16,231 nucleotides of DNA from CAZMGD01 sp964565705 (GTDB lineage Bacteria; Actinomycetota; Acidimicrobiia; Acidimicrobiales; Ilumatobacteraceae). The notes below the pieces were generated by a model. It saw nothing but the letters and a program-made list of their open reading frames with translations. It did no database searches and had not been told where the DNA came from. Position 1 is the first letter of the stretch. Each line of letters opens with the position of its first letter. The position numbers and the translations under genes were made by a program. Shown piece by piece: positions 1-5,855 of the stretch. The stretch is from NCBI GenBank assembly GCA_964565705.1, contig CAZMGD010000099.1, forward strand, positions 1-16,231. Direction: 5' to 3'.

Positions 1-504
1 GACGACCGACTCACCCTCGACTCCAGCATCGAGATCGACCGCCGAGGGAACGCGGGGGAGAAGCGCAAACCGATCCTGCGCGATGCCGCGACGAAGACCG
101 GCAACCGTCGCGTCGTGCGCCTTGACCCGCGCACCGTGGCCGCGCTCGACGCACTCCGGAGTGAACGCGAAGCGTTCGGTCCGTGGATGCTGTGGGTCGG
201 CGAGCGTCCGCTCAATCCGGAGCGGCTGACGTCGTGGTGGGCGCTCGCCCGCCGCGCCGCCGGGCTCGACAAGAAGTGGCGGCTCCACGACCTCCGCCAC
301 TGGTCAGCGACAGAGGCCATCGGCCGCGGCCACGACATCCGCACCGTCGCCGGCCGGCTCGGCCACGCCAACCCGGCGATGACGCTTCGGACCTACGCCC
401 ATGCGATCGACGGCGCCGACGCGGTCGTCGCCGCGACGCTGGCGCACGCCCTCGATGGTGAGGACTCGTCAGAGCGGAAACAGTCTGCGTCAGGCAATGT
501 CTGA
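1..504 (+). CDS. Tyrosine recombinase/phage-type integrase, C-terminal part (5' end outside window)
   Basis: This is the C-terminal catalytic part of a site-specific tyrosine recombinase (phage integrase/XerC-D family), which cuts and rejoins DNA at attachment sites. The frame is open from base 1, so the gene starts to the left of the window; a GTG at 115 is internal. Visible catalytic-box residues are HDLRH (HxxR, His codon at 286), RLGH (His codon at 364) and the nucleophile region RTYAH (Tyr codon at 394). The first catalytic Arg and the DNA-binding N-terminal domain must lie upstream. The stretch KTGNRRVVRLDPRT just before the HxxR region is typical of the integrase beta-hairpin. The gene ends in an ordinary TGA and the tail looks complete. 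No tRNA gene or obvious att repeat lies downstream, so which side holds the integrated element cannot be told. Family assignment is firm; the specific role is unknown. Confidence 0.9.
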   Translation, partial: DDRLTLDSSIEIDRRGNAGEKRKPILRDAATKTGNRRVVRLDPRTVAALDALRSEREAFGPWMLWVGERPLNPERLTSWWALARRAAGLDKKWRLHDLRHWSATEAIGRGHDIRTVAGRLGHANPAMTLRTYAHAIDGADAVVAATLAHALDGEDSSERKQSASGNV

Positions 505-585
505 TGCGGCCACCGAGCCGGCGGTCTGCGACGCGCTGCCTGGCGTTGGCGCTCGGGATCATCGCCGGGCTCAGCCGAAGCCCGG

Positions 586-614
586 TTGACAACTGTTGAT
601 ACTCGCGCAAAGAT
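586..614 (+). promoter_or_regulatory. Candidate promoter and operator of parD1, possibly leaderless
   Basis: TTGACA (586-591) is followed by a 17-base spacer and AAAGAT (609-614), a poor but correctly spaced -10. Six bases then separate this from the GTG start of parD1 at 621, which would place transcription start at or near the start codon. The -35 overlaps a short inverted repeat, CAAC-T-GTTG (590-598), within the core TGACAA-N3-TTG. A related core lies at the same distance before parD2, which is the main reason to believe this site. The hexamer match is modest. Confidence 0.4.
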
Positions 615-620
615 CGATCC

Positions 621-872
621 GTGAGCCGGAACACCATGAGCTTCGCACTCCCGGAGTCACTGCGTGACTACATCGACGCCCGAGTCCGCTCGGGCGAGTA
701 CGGAAACACGAGCGAGTACCTGCGCGACCTGATCCGACGCGATCAGCAAGAGCAAGCCATGCGCCGGCTGCGCGACCTGATCGCCGAGGGTCTCGAGTCG
801 GGCCCGGCGGCGCCGCTGACCAATCGTCGCGTCGCCGAACTGCGCGAACGGGCCCTGTCCGCTCGGCCATGA
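621..872 (+). CDS. parD1: ParD-type ribbon-helix-helix antitoxin (module 1)
   Basis: This is an 83-residue antitoxin of the ParD/CopG type. It should neutralise the ParE-like toxin encoded next to it and repress its own promoter. The N-terminal third fits a ribbon-helix-helix DNA-binding domain: the beta strand MSFALPESL, then helices around RDYIDARVRSGEYGNTSEYLRDLIRRDQ. The GEYG-N/S-SEYLRDLIRRDQ segment is the usual ParD signature. The charged C-terminal tail (about residues 45-83) would wrap the toxin. The GTG at 621 is chosen because the promoter-like spacing matches that of the second parD; an in-frame ATG at 636 is the alternative. The stop overlaps the parE1 ATG by four bases (ATGA), so the two are translationally coupled. 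The family call is by motif recognition. Confidence 0.85.
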   Translation: MSRNTMSFALPESLRDYIDARVRSGEYGNTSEYLRDLIRRDQQEQAMRRLRDLIAEGLESGPAAPLTNRRVAELRERALSARP

Positions 873-1192
873 CGCCGGCCTGGCTCCGGCCGGCGGCCGA
901 AGCCGATCTCATCGAGCGGACCGGCTTCTACCTCGCCGAAGCAGGGAACGTGGTCGCGACCCGGTTCTTCGACACGGCGATCGCTGCGCTGACAGCTGCG
1001 GAGCGGATGCCTGGTGCTGGTTCGCCGCACCTCGGCGAGCTCATTGGCGTTCCGGGCCTCAGAGTGCGACGCATCGACGGCTTCGCCTGCGGATGGTTCT
1101 ACTTCCACCAAGCTGATCATCTCGACGTCGTACGTCTGCTCGCCGACGCCCAGGACCTGTCAGCAATCCTCGACCAGCTCGACGACCCGTAG
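869..1192 (+). CDS. parE1: ParE-like toxin of the RelE/ParE superfamily (module 1)
   Basis: This 107-residue protein has the ParE/RelE toxin layout. An N-terminal helical hairpin (PAAEADLIERTGFYLAEAG, then VATRFFDTAIAAL) is followed by a GSPHLGEL turn, the beta-strand stretch LRVRRIDGFACGWFYF and the strand HLDVVRLLADAQDL. Known ParE proteins inhibit DNA gyrase; RelE-fold relatives can cleave mRNA, so the target is not certain from sequence. The usual C-terminal RVLHxxRDL is changed to RLLADAQDL, so the His/Arg/Asp pattern is weaker than in the second module and its potency may differ. It is coupled to parD1 by a 4-base ATGA overlap and ends 29 bases from the stop of the convergent parE2, with no clear terminator between them. 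Confidence 0.82.
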   Translation: MTPAWLRPAAEADLIERTGFYLAEAGNVVATRFFDTAIAALTAAERMPGAGSPHLGELIGVPGLRVRRIDGFACGWFYFHQADHLDVVRLLADAQDLSAILDQLDDP

Positions 1193-1221
1193 CCGGCGAT
1201 CACGGACGCCGCGAGGCAGGG

Positions 1222-1548
1222 TTACTCAGTGTCGTGATCGGCGAGGGTCGAAGGGATGTCGCGACGCGAGTGCAGCACGCGCCAGACATCGATCTCTTCG
1301 ACGGCCTCGACATAGAAGACGACGTACGGGAACCCGGCCAACGGCCATGCGCGTAGTTCGGGAACGTCGAGCTCGTAGGAGAAGCGCAGCGATCCTGAGT
1401 GCGGATGCCGGGCGATGTGGCGAAGGGCGCGCTCAAGAGCTGTGACGAACCGGTCAGCGACGTCGTCGCCGGCCTCGCTCGTCAGGTAGGAAACCGTCGC
1501 GTCGACATCGTCGGCTGCGAGGCGGCGCAGCCGAACAAGCTTGGCCAT
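1222..1548 (-). CDS. parE2: ParE-like toxin of the RelE/ParE superfamily (module 2)
   Basis: This is a 108-residue ParE-type toxin on the minus strand. Recognisable parts are the N-terminal helical hairpin (AADDVDATVSYLTSEAGDDVADRFVTALERAL), the HIARHPHSGSLRF turn, the strands ELRAWPLAGFPYVVFYV and the family-typical end VWRVLHSRRDI. It keeps the RVLHxxRDI motif that module 1 has lost, so it looks like the more canonical toxin. Its ATG lies three bases beyond the stop of parD2, giving the classic antitoxin-first operon. It faces parE1 tail to tail. Gyrase poisoning is the family's best-known activity; the actual target here is inferred only. Confidence 0.87.
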   Translation of the reverse strand: MAKLVRLRRLAADDVDATVSYLTSEAGDDVADRFVTALERALRHIARHPHSGSLRFSYELDVPELRAWPLAGFPYVVFYVEAVEEIDVWRVLHSRRDIPSTLADHDTE

Positions 1549-1551
1549 GCG

Positions 1552-1785
1552 TCAGCGCTTGGCGGTGATGCGACGGCGCAATATCGCAAAGTAGGCGTCG
1601 TCAGCGGCCGGGCCTGACTCGGAGGTGGCGCCGGCGAGCAGCAGTTCGCGGAGGTGTTGACGGTCTTGGTCGCGTCGGATGAGGGCTCGGACGTATTCGC
1701 TCGATGAGCCGTAGCGGCCTGCGTCCACCTGTTCCTCGACGAAGGAGCGCATCTCGTCGGGCAGCGAAACGTTCATCGTCGACAT
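1552..1785 (-). CDS. parD2: ParD-type ribbon-helix-helix antitoxin (module 2)
   Basis: This 77-residue antitoxin opens with MSTMNVSLPDEMRSFVEEQV, the textbook ParD N-terminus: a DNA-contacting beta strand followed by helix A. GRYGSSSEYVRALIRRDQ follows as helix B. The C-terminal part, about residues 45-77, is charged and would bind the toxin. It resembles parD1 in the (E/R)YG-x-(T/S)SEY-x-R-x-LIRRDQ block, so the two modules are related but clearly diverged. Start ATG at 1785. A near-perfect 21-base palindrome lies 18-38 bases upstream and is the likely operator. ParD binds DNA as a dimer and represses parDE transcription in known systems. Confidence 0.9.
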   Translation of the reverse strand: MSTMNVSLPDEMRSFVEEQVDAGRYGSSSEYVRALIRRDQDRQHLRELLLAGATSESGPAADDAYFAILRRRITAKR

Positions 1786-1791
1786 GCGGCA

Positions 1792-1823
1792 ACCCTACGC
1801 TCTGATGACAAGCCTTGCCATCA
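1792..1823 (-). promoter_or_regulatory. Near-perfect palindromic operator and candidate promoter of parD2
   Basis: The plus-strand arms TGATGACAAG (1803-1812) and CTTGCCATCA (1814-1823) flank a single C at 1813 and are reverse complements at nine of ten positions. The palindrome is centred 28 bases before the parD2 start. In gene orientation it contains TGGCAA (1820-1815), then a 17-base spacer, TAGGGT (1797-1792), six bases and ATG. This repeats the geometry seen before parD1. An RHH antitoxin dimer-pair site overlapping the -35 is the natural reading. The palindrome is seen directly; binding is inferred. Confidence 0.55.
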
Positions 1824-2040
1824 CGGCGGGTGCCTTGCGAGCGCCGGGGTGTGTCATCGCCTACGCGTCAACCCGGCGTGCTCGGACGCGGCAGGCCGCG
1901 GTACCCGGCGGGTTACTCGGACACGCCGATCACCGGCCAGTCGGAGTGGGCGCTGCGTCGCTCGCGATGCGGCTCCACATGACGACGTCGGGCTTCGCGT
2001 CAGCGGCTGCTCAGATGCTCTTCCTGGACGACATGCGACC
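1824..2040. other. Intergenic stretch without a recognisable gene
   Basis: Between the parD2 operator and the 3' end of the leftward YczE-type gene I find no gene with family features. Open frames here are shadows running into the neighbour. A phrase MLFLDDMRP near 2014-2040 on the plus strand vaguely recalls the HAD hydrolase DD motif but has no supporting context. Confidence 0.5.
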
Positions 2041-2682
2041 TCAGGCCTCAGCGGCGGCGGCGATCGCCTCGGCCTCGGTGACGGACGGTTCCATTCTGAG
2101 GCGCGGCAACGTGACGTGGACGAGCGGCCCGATGCCGAGGGCGAACACCGCGGTGCCGATGCCGACCTCGCCGCCGAGCAGGACGCCGACCACCATCACG
2201 GCGAGCTCGACCCCCGTCCGGGCCACGCGGATCGAAATGCCGCGCCTGCCGAGGCCGGTCATCAGCCCGTCGCGCGGGCCCGGGCCCAACCCGGCACCGA
2301 TGTAGAGCCCCGATCCGACGGCGATCACGAGCACCCCGCCGACCATCAGCCCGATGCGCGCTGCGAGCGGCAGGTCTTCGGGGACCGAGGGTGTGACGAT
2401 GTCGACGGTGAGGCCGATCAGCACCGCGTTCAGGATCGTGCCGAGGCCGGGGCGCTCACGCAGCGGGATCCACAGTAGGAGCAGCGCGATGCCGACGACG
2501 ATGATCACGGTGCCGACCGGGATGCCGATCAGTTCGCTCACGCCGGTGTGGAACACGTCCCACGGCGCCGCGCCGAGGTCGGAGTCGAGCAGCATCGCGA
2601 CGCCAGCGCCGAAGATCACCAGTCCGACGACGCAACGCACGAGGCGTTCGAACGGGCGATCAGTCGGCCAGAAGCGGCTCAC
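2041..2682 (-). CDS. YczE/YyaS/YitT-type integral membrane protein
   Basis: This is a 213-residue polytopic membrane protein of the YczE-like group (COG2364-type), whose biochemical function is unknown. The strongest marker is DLGAAPWDVFHTGVSEL at residues 35-51, just after the first membrane helix (about 15-33), with a second family-like motif GAGLGPGPRDGLMTGLGR near 129-146. Further hydrophobic segments lie at about 55-72, 82-98, 108-127, 157-172 and 174-191, giving roughly five or six helices. The C-terminus is a short acidic/Ala-rich tail. The start is GTG at 2682 with no strong Shine-Dalgarno. Related Bacillus proteins have been linked to export or transport, but nothing here identifies a substrate. 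It stands alone: the neighbours on both sides are toxin-type genes and it is separated from them by about 250 bases. Confidence 0.8.
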   Translation of the reverse strand: MSRFWPTDRPFERLVRCVVGLVIFGAGVAMLLDSDLGAAPWDVFHTGVSELIGIPVGTVIIVVGIALLLLWIPLRERPGLGTILNAVLIGLTVDIVTPSVPEDLPLAARIGLMVGGVLVIAVGSGLYIGAGLGPGPRDGLMTGLGRRGISIRVARTGVELAVMVVGVLLGGEVGIGTAVFALGIGPLVHVTLPRLRMEPSVTEAEAIAAAAEA

Positions 2683-2885
2683 GCCGCCGACCGTACCGCC
2701 GGCGGCGTGGCCGTTCTGCGGGTCAATTCATCAATTGTCGGCAGAGCGCAGATTGCCGGTTCACGCGTGGGCTCAAGCCCGGTCACCGACCGTGGATAAC
2801 CGCCTTCAAGCCGTTCTGGGACGGGTGCGGTCGTCGGCTCTGTTGTGGTTTGCGTCTGACTTCGCCGCGGAGGGTCCACCGCGAA
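2683..2885. other. Intergenic stretch, no intact gene seen
   Basis: This should hold the promoter of the leftward YczE-type gene and upstream sequence of the toxin gene. No open frame with family features was found. A small hairpin, GGGC-TCAA-GCCC (2769-2780), is too short to call a terminator. Confidence 0.4.
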
Positions 2886-2936
2886 ATGGCGCTCGATCAT
2901 GTGTCGGCGGCGTTGGAGTTCGCCGCGACGCGCTAG
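2886..2936 (+). pseudogene. Probable relic of a DUF433 antitoxin (C-terminal tail only)
   Basis: Sixteen codons from 2886, MALDHVSAALEFAATR followed by TAG, resemble the C-terminal helix of DUF433 antitoxins, where a pattern like LxxDxVxAALxFAA ends the protein just before a DUF5615 toxin gene. The position fits: the stop lies 19 bases before the toxin start. Upstream in the same frame the sequence is Cys/Arg-rich (GRRLCCGLRLTSPRR) and lacks the GTRI-type core of DUF433, and I found no restored core in the other two frames. The likely explanation is a decayed or truncated antitoxin. Chance resemblance over 16 residues is possible. Confidence 0.35.
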
Positions 2937-2955
2937 CGGCGTCCGCCGCGCCGAC

Positions 2956-3285
2956 GTGAGGTTCCTGGCCGACGAGAACCTGCCGCCCAAGATCGTTGGT
3001 CTCCTCCACTCACGCTTTCCTGGCCCGATCCATGTCGTGTCGGCGGGCCTTGCGGGGGTGGGCGATGAGTCGATCTGGCGGTACGCCGCGGACAACGACT
3101 TCGTGGTGCTGTCGAAGGACTTCGACTTCAACCAGCGGGCATTGCTGCGCTGTCATCCGCCCAAGGTCGTGTGGGCGCGCGTGGGCGAGATGCGCGCCAA
3201 CGAGATCGCTGCGACGGTGCTCGCGCGGGCCGACCAACTGGAGCGGTTCGAGGTCGATGACGAGCAGAGCGTCTTCGTGATCTGA
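2956..3285 (+). CDS. DUF5615 family PIN-like toxin/nuclease
   Basis: This 109-residue protein belongs to the DUF5615 PIN-like group (Mut7-C-like fold), usually the toxin half of a DUF433-DUF5615 pair and predicted to be an RNase. It opens with MRFLADENLPPKIVGLL, carrying the acidic D6-E7 and N8. It continues with the GxGDExIWRYAADNDFVVLSKDFDF block (about residues 34-58), where E38, D55 and D57 would complete a metal-binding acidic cluster. HPPKVVWARVGEMRANEI then follows, as is usual for the family. The GTG at 2956 is chosen because the family starts directly at this strand; the frame is open further upstream but that part has no family match. The expected antitoxin gene is not intact, so the toxin may be orphaned or inactive in the cell. 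The catalytic residues look preserved. Confidence 0.82.
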   Translation: MRFLADENLPPKIVGLLHSRFPGPIHVVSAGLAGVGDESIWRYAADNDFVVLSKDFDFNQRALLRCHPPKVVWARVGEMRANEIAATVLARADQLERFEVDDEQSVFVI

Positions 3286-3549
3286 AGAGGCGCGGATTGA
3301 CAGGTGGGTACACGGTGGATCGAACACGAGAACTCGGTCATAGCGCTGGAACGTCTCACGTCGATCCCCGTCGAGCGGCTCCTCGAACGACACGGCACAG
3401 CGCAGCACGTGACGGTCCGGGCGGTGCAGCACGCCATTGGATGGATCACGGGGCGCGATCGCTGACGGTGCGATTGCCAAGTTCGTGATCGCCGAGAAGC
3501 TGCTCGGCCGAGCGTCTTTCGTCCAGACCGGACACGCGAGGATGGCGAT
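3286..3549. other. Stretch without a recognised gene before the sulfatase
   Basis: No gene of known family was found in these 264 bases. One plus-strand frame is open from 3413 to a TGA at 3551-3553 that overlaps the sulfatase GTG as GTGA. It reads ADGAIAKFVIAEKLLGRAS and ends in HARMAM. The overlap is the pattern of a coupled upstream gene, but the frame has no proper start and no family I can name, so it could be the tail of a degraded gene or chance. Confidence 0.4.
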
Positions 3550-5832
3550 GTGACCGACCACGATCTCGATCCCGGCCGCCACCGCACGCTCGCGACGACG
3601 CCGCCGGAGCCGGGTGCGCCACCGTTCCGTCAGGGCGCACCGAACGTCGTGGTGATCGTGCTCGACGATCTCGGCTTCGCTCAGCTCGGTTGCTACGGCA
3701 GCGACCTCGACACGCCGAACCTCGACGCGCTCGCCGCGAGCGGCGTGCGGTTCACGAACTTCCACACGACCGCGGTGTGCTCGCCGACGCGGGCCTGCCT
3801 GCTGACGGGGCGCAACCACCACCGCGTCGGGATGGGGATGCTGCCGGACCTGCCGATGAGCTTCCCCGGTTACCGGGGCGAGTTCCCCGAGGGTGCGGGC
3901 ACGCTCGCCCAGATCCTGCGCGCCGAGGGCTATGCCACGTATGCGATCGGCAAGTGGCACCTCGTGCCCCGCGATCAGCGCGCCACCGGGCCGTTCCACA
4001 TGTGGCCGACAGGTCTCGGGTTCGAGCGCTACTACGGGTTCCTCAACGGCGAGACCAACCAGTGGACGCCGAACCTGGTGCGCGACCAGCACCACATCGA
4101 GCCGCCGGCGACGCCGGACGAGGGATATCACCTCGAGGCCGACCTCACCGACCAGGCGATCGCCCACCTCCGCGAGCTGCGGCTCGCCCAGCCGTCCCGG
4201 CCGTTCCTGCTGTGGTACGCGAGCGGGGCGCCGCACGCGCCGCACCAGGCGCCGCCGGAGTGGATCGAGCGCTACCGCGGCCGGTTCGACGCCGGATGGG
4301 ACGTATGGCGAGCGGACGTGTTCGAGCGCCAGCGAGCCATCGGCATCGTGGCCGCGGACGCGACGCTTCCGCCGCTGCCACCGTGGGTCGAGCCGTGGGA
4401 CGCGATCGATCCACCGCGCCAGCGGTTGTACGCCCGGATGATGGAGGTCTTTGCCGGGTTCGTGAGCCACCTCGACCACCACCTCGGCCGGCTGCTCGCC
4501 CACCTGGAGGCCACCGGCGAGCGGGACAACACGATCGTTGTCATGGTCAGCGACAACGGTGCATCCGCGGAGGGCGGGCCCAACGGCGCCTGGAACCAGC
4601 TGCGTCACTACATCAGCGATGACGACGACGACATCGACGTCGAGCTGGCCCACATCGACGATCTCGGCGGCCACCGCTCGAGCGGCCACTACCCGTGGGG
4701 TTGGGCGCTGGCGGGGAACACACCGTTCCAGCTGTGGAAGCGGTACACGTTCGAGGGTGGCGTGCGCGACCCGTTGATCGTCTCGTGGCCGGCCGGACTG
4801 GCCGAGCAGGCCGGCGCGCTGCGCGACCAGTACGGCCACGCGATCGACGTGCTGCCGACCCTGCTGTCGCTGCTCGGCATCGAGGCGCCGACCTCGATCG
4901 GTGGGGTCGCCCAGCTCGATCTCGACGGCACGTCGCTCGCCCCGGTGCTCGCCGACGCGCACGCCGGCGAGGTGCACACGTCGCAGTACTACGAGTGCTG
5001 GGGCAGCCGGGCGATGTACGTGGACGGGTGGAAGGCGGTGACCGACCACGTCAACCAGCTGACGAAGCAGGAGCGCGACGCGCTGGTCGGCTCGCACCGC
5101 TTCGAGGACGACCGCTGGCTGCTGTTCGACACCCGCTCCGATCCGACCGAGCAGGTCGACCTCGCCGAGCGCCACCCCGATCGTCTCGCCGAGCTGGTGG
5201 GCAGGTGGCACGAAGAAGCGGAGCGCAACGGCGTGTTCCCGCTCGATGACTCCAACGCGAACCGCATGGCCCACATGCGCCTGCCGTGGGTCGAGTTCCG
5301 CGGCCGCTACGACTATGCGCCCGGCGACAAGGTGCACGAGAGCAACGGACCGATCTTGTTCGGCGGGTTCAGCATCACCGCCCGCTTCGACCAGCCGCTC
5401 GGACCAGGGGCCAGCGGCACGATCCTCGAGCAGGGCGACTGGATCTCCGGGCTCGCGCTCGTCATCGTCGACGGCGACCTGCTGCTGGTGCAGAGCTCCG
5501 ACGGGGTCGTGGAGCGCACCCGTGGCTCGATCCCAGCGGGGACGCTCGAGGTGCGGGCGTGGGCGACGCCGCGGGTCGGGGTTGGCTTCGACACGGCGGT
5601 CGGCACGGCCGACCGAGTGCTCGCCACCGGCTCGTTCCGGCACCTTCCCACCGTGCGAGCACCCGATGGGGCGTTCCTGACGATCGGCTACGGCCGACCC
5701 TTCCCGGTGTGCGACGACTACACCCCGCCGTTCCCCGCGCCCCCCGGATTCGCCGGCGTCACGATCCGGCCCGGTCCGCCGCCACCCCTGGACGACGCCG
5801 CCCAGGTCGACGCCCTGCTCCGTCACCAGTAG
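3550..5832 (+). CDS. Type I (formylglycine-dependent) sulfatase, arylsulfatase AtsA/AtsD-like
   Basis: This 760-residue hydrolase should remove sulfate from a sulfate ester. The N-terminal core shows VLDD (metal ligands D39-D40), the sulfatase signature CSPTRACLLTGR at 77-88 with C77 as the residue oxidised to formylglycine, GKWH (134-137), the PHAPH histidines (229, 232), SDNG (D335, N336) and K397 in WKRYTFEGGVRDP. All expected catalytic positions appear present. From about residue 575 a beta-rich C-terminal extension follows (GGFSITARFD, then DGDLLLVQSSDG). Long actinobacterial arylsulfatases such as mycobacterial AtsA/AtsD have this build, unlike shorter Pseudomonas-type enzymes. No signal peptide is visible, so the protein is probably cytoplasmic. 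The formylglycine-generating enzyme is not encoded in the window. The start is GTG, overlapping an upstream TGA. The gene converges on the sensor kinase with a 23-base gap. The substrate cannot be told. Confidence 0.95.
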   Translation: MTDHDLDPGRHRTLATTPPEPGAPPFRQGAPNVVVIVLDDLGFAQLGCYGSDLDTPNLDALAASGVRFTNFHTTAVCSPTRACLLTGRNHHRVGMGMLPDLPMSFPGYRGEFPEGAGTLAQILRAEGYATYAIGKWHLVPRDQRATGPFHMWPTGLGFERYYGFLNGETNQWTPNLVRDQHHIEPPATPDEGYHLEADLTDQAIAHLRELRLAQPSRPFLLWYASGAPHAPHQAPPEWIERYRGRFDAGWDVWRADVFERQRAIGIVAADATLPPLPPWVEPWDAIDPPRQRLYARMMEVFAGFVSHLDHHLGRLLAHLEATGERDNTIVVMVSDNGASAEGGPNGAWNQLRHYISDDDDDIDVELAHIDDLGGHRSSGHYPWGWALAGNTPFQLWKRYTFEGGVRDPLIVSWPAGLAEQAGALRDQYGHAIDVLPTLLSLLGIEAPTSIGGVAQLDLDGTSLAPVLADAHAGEVHTSQYYECWGSRAMYVDGWKAVTDHVNQLTKQERDALVGSHRFEDDRWLLFDTRSDPTEQVDLAERHPDRLAELVGRWHEEAERNGVFPLDDSNANRMAHMRLPWVEFRGRYDYAPGDKVHESNGPILFGGFSITARFDQPLGPGASGTILEQGDWISGLALVIVDGDLLLVQSSDGVVERTRGSIPAGTLEVRAWATPRVGVGFDTAVGTADRVLATGSFRHLPTVRAPDGAFLTIGYGRPFPVCDDYTPPFPAPPGFAGVTIRPGPPPPLDDAAQVDALLRHQ

Positions 5833-5855
5833 CGCGAGCGGACGCGGCGCGTGGA

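Noticed and set aside
1193..1221. Terminator between the convergent toxins
   Set aside because: No inverted repeat of useful length was seen in the 29 bases.
1784..2305. Plus-strand frame over the gap and the YczE gene, including MLFLDDMRP that recalls the HAD hydrolase DD motif
   Set aside because: The phrase is only nine residues, with no HAD motif I, Rossmann pattern or proper context upstream, and most of the frame is antisense to a recognised membrane protein.
2769..2780. Small hairpin GGGC-TCAA-GCCC as a terminator or attachment site
   Set aside because: The stem is four pairs with no T-tract and no second copy near the integrase, so it is not supported.
5833..5855. Bidirectional terminator between the sulfatase and the kinase
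   Set aside because: The 23-base gap is GC-rich but forms no convincing stem-loop with a T-tract.
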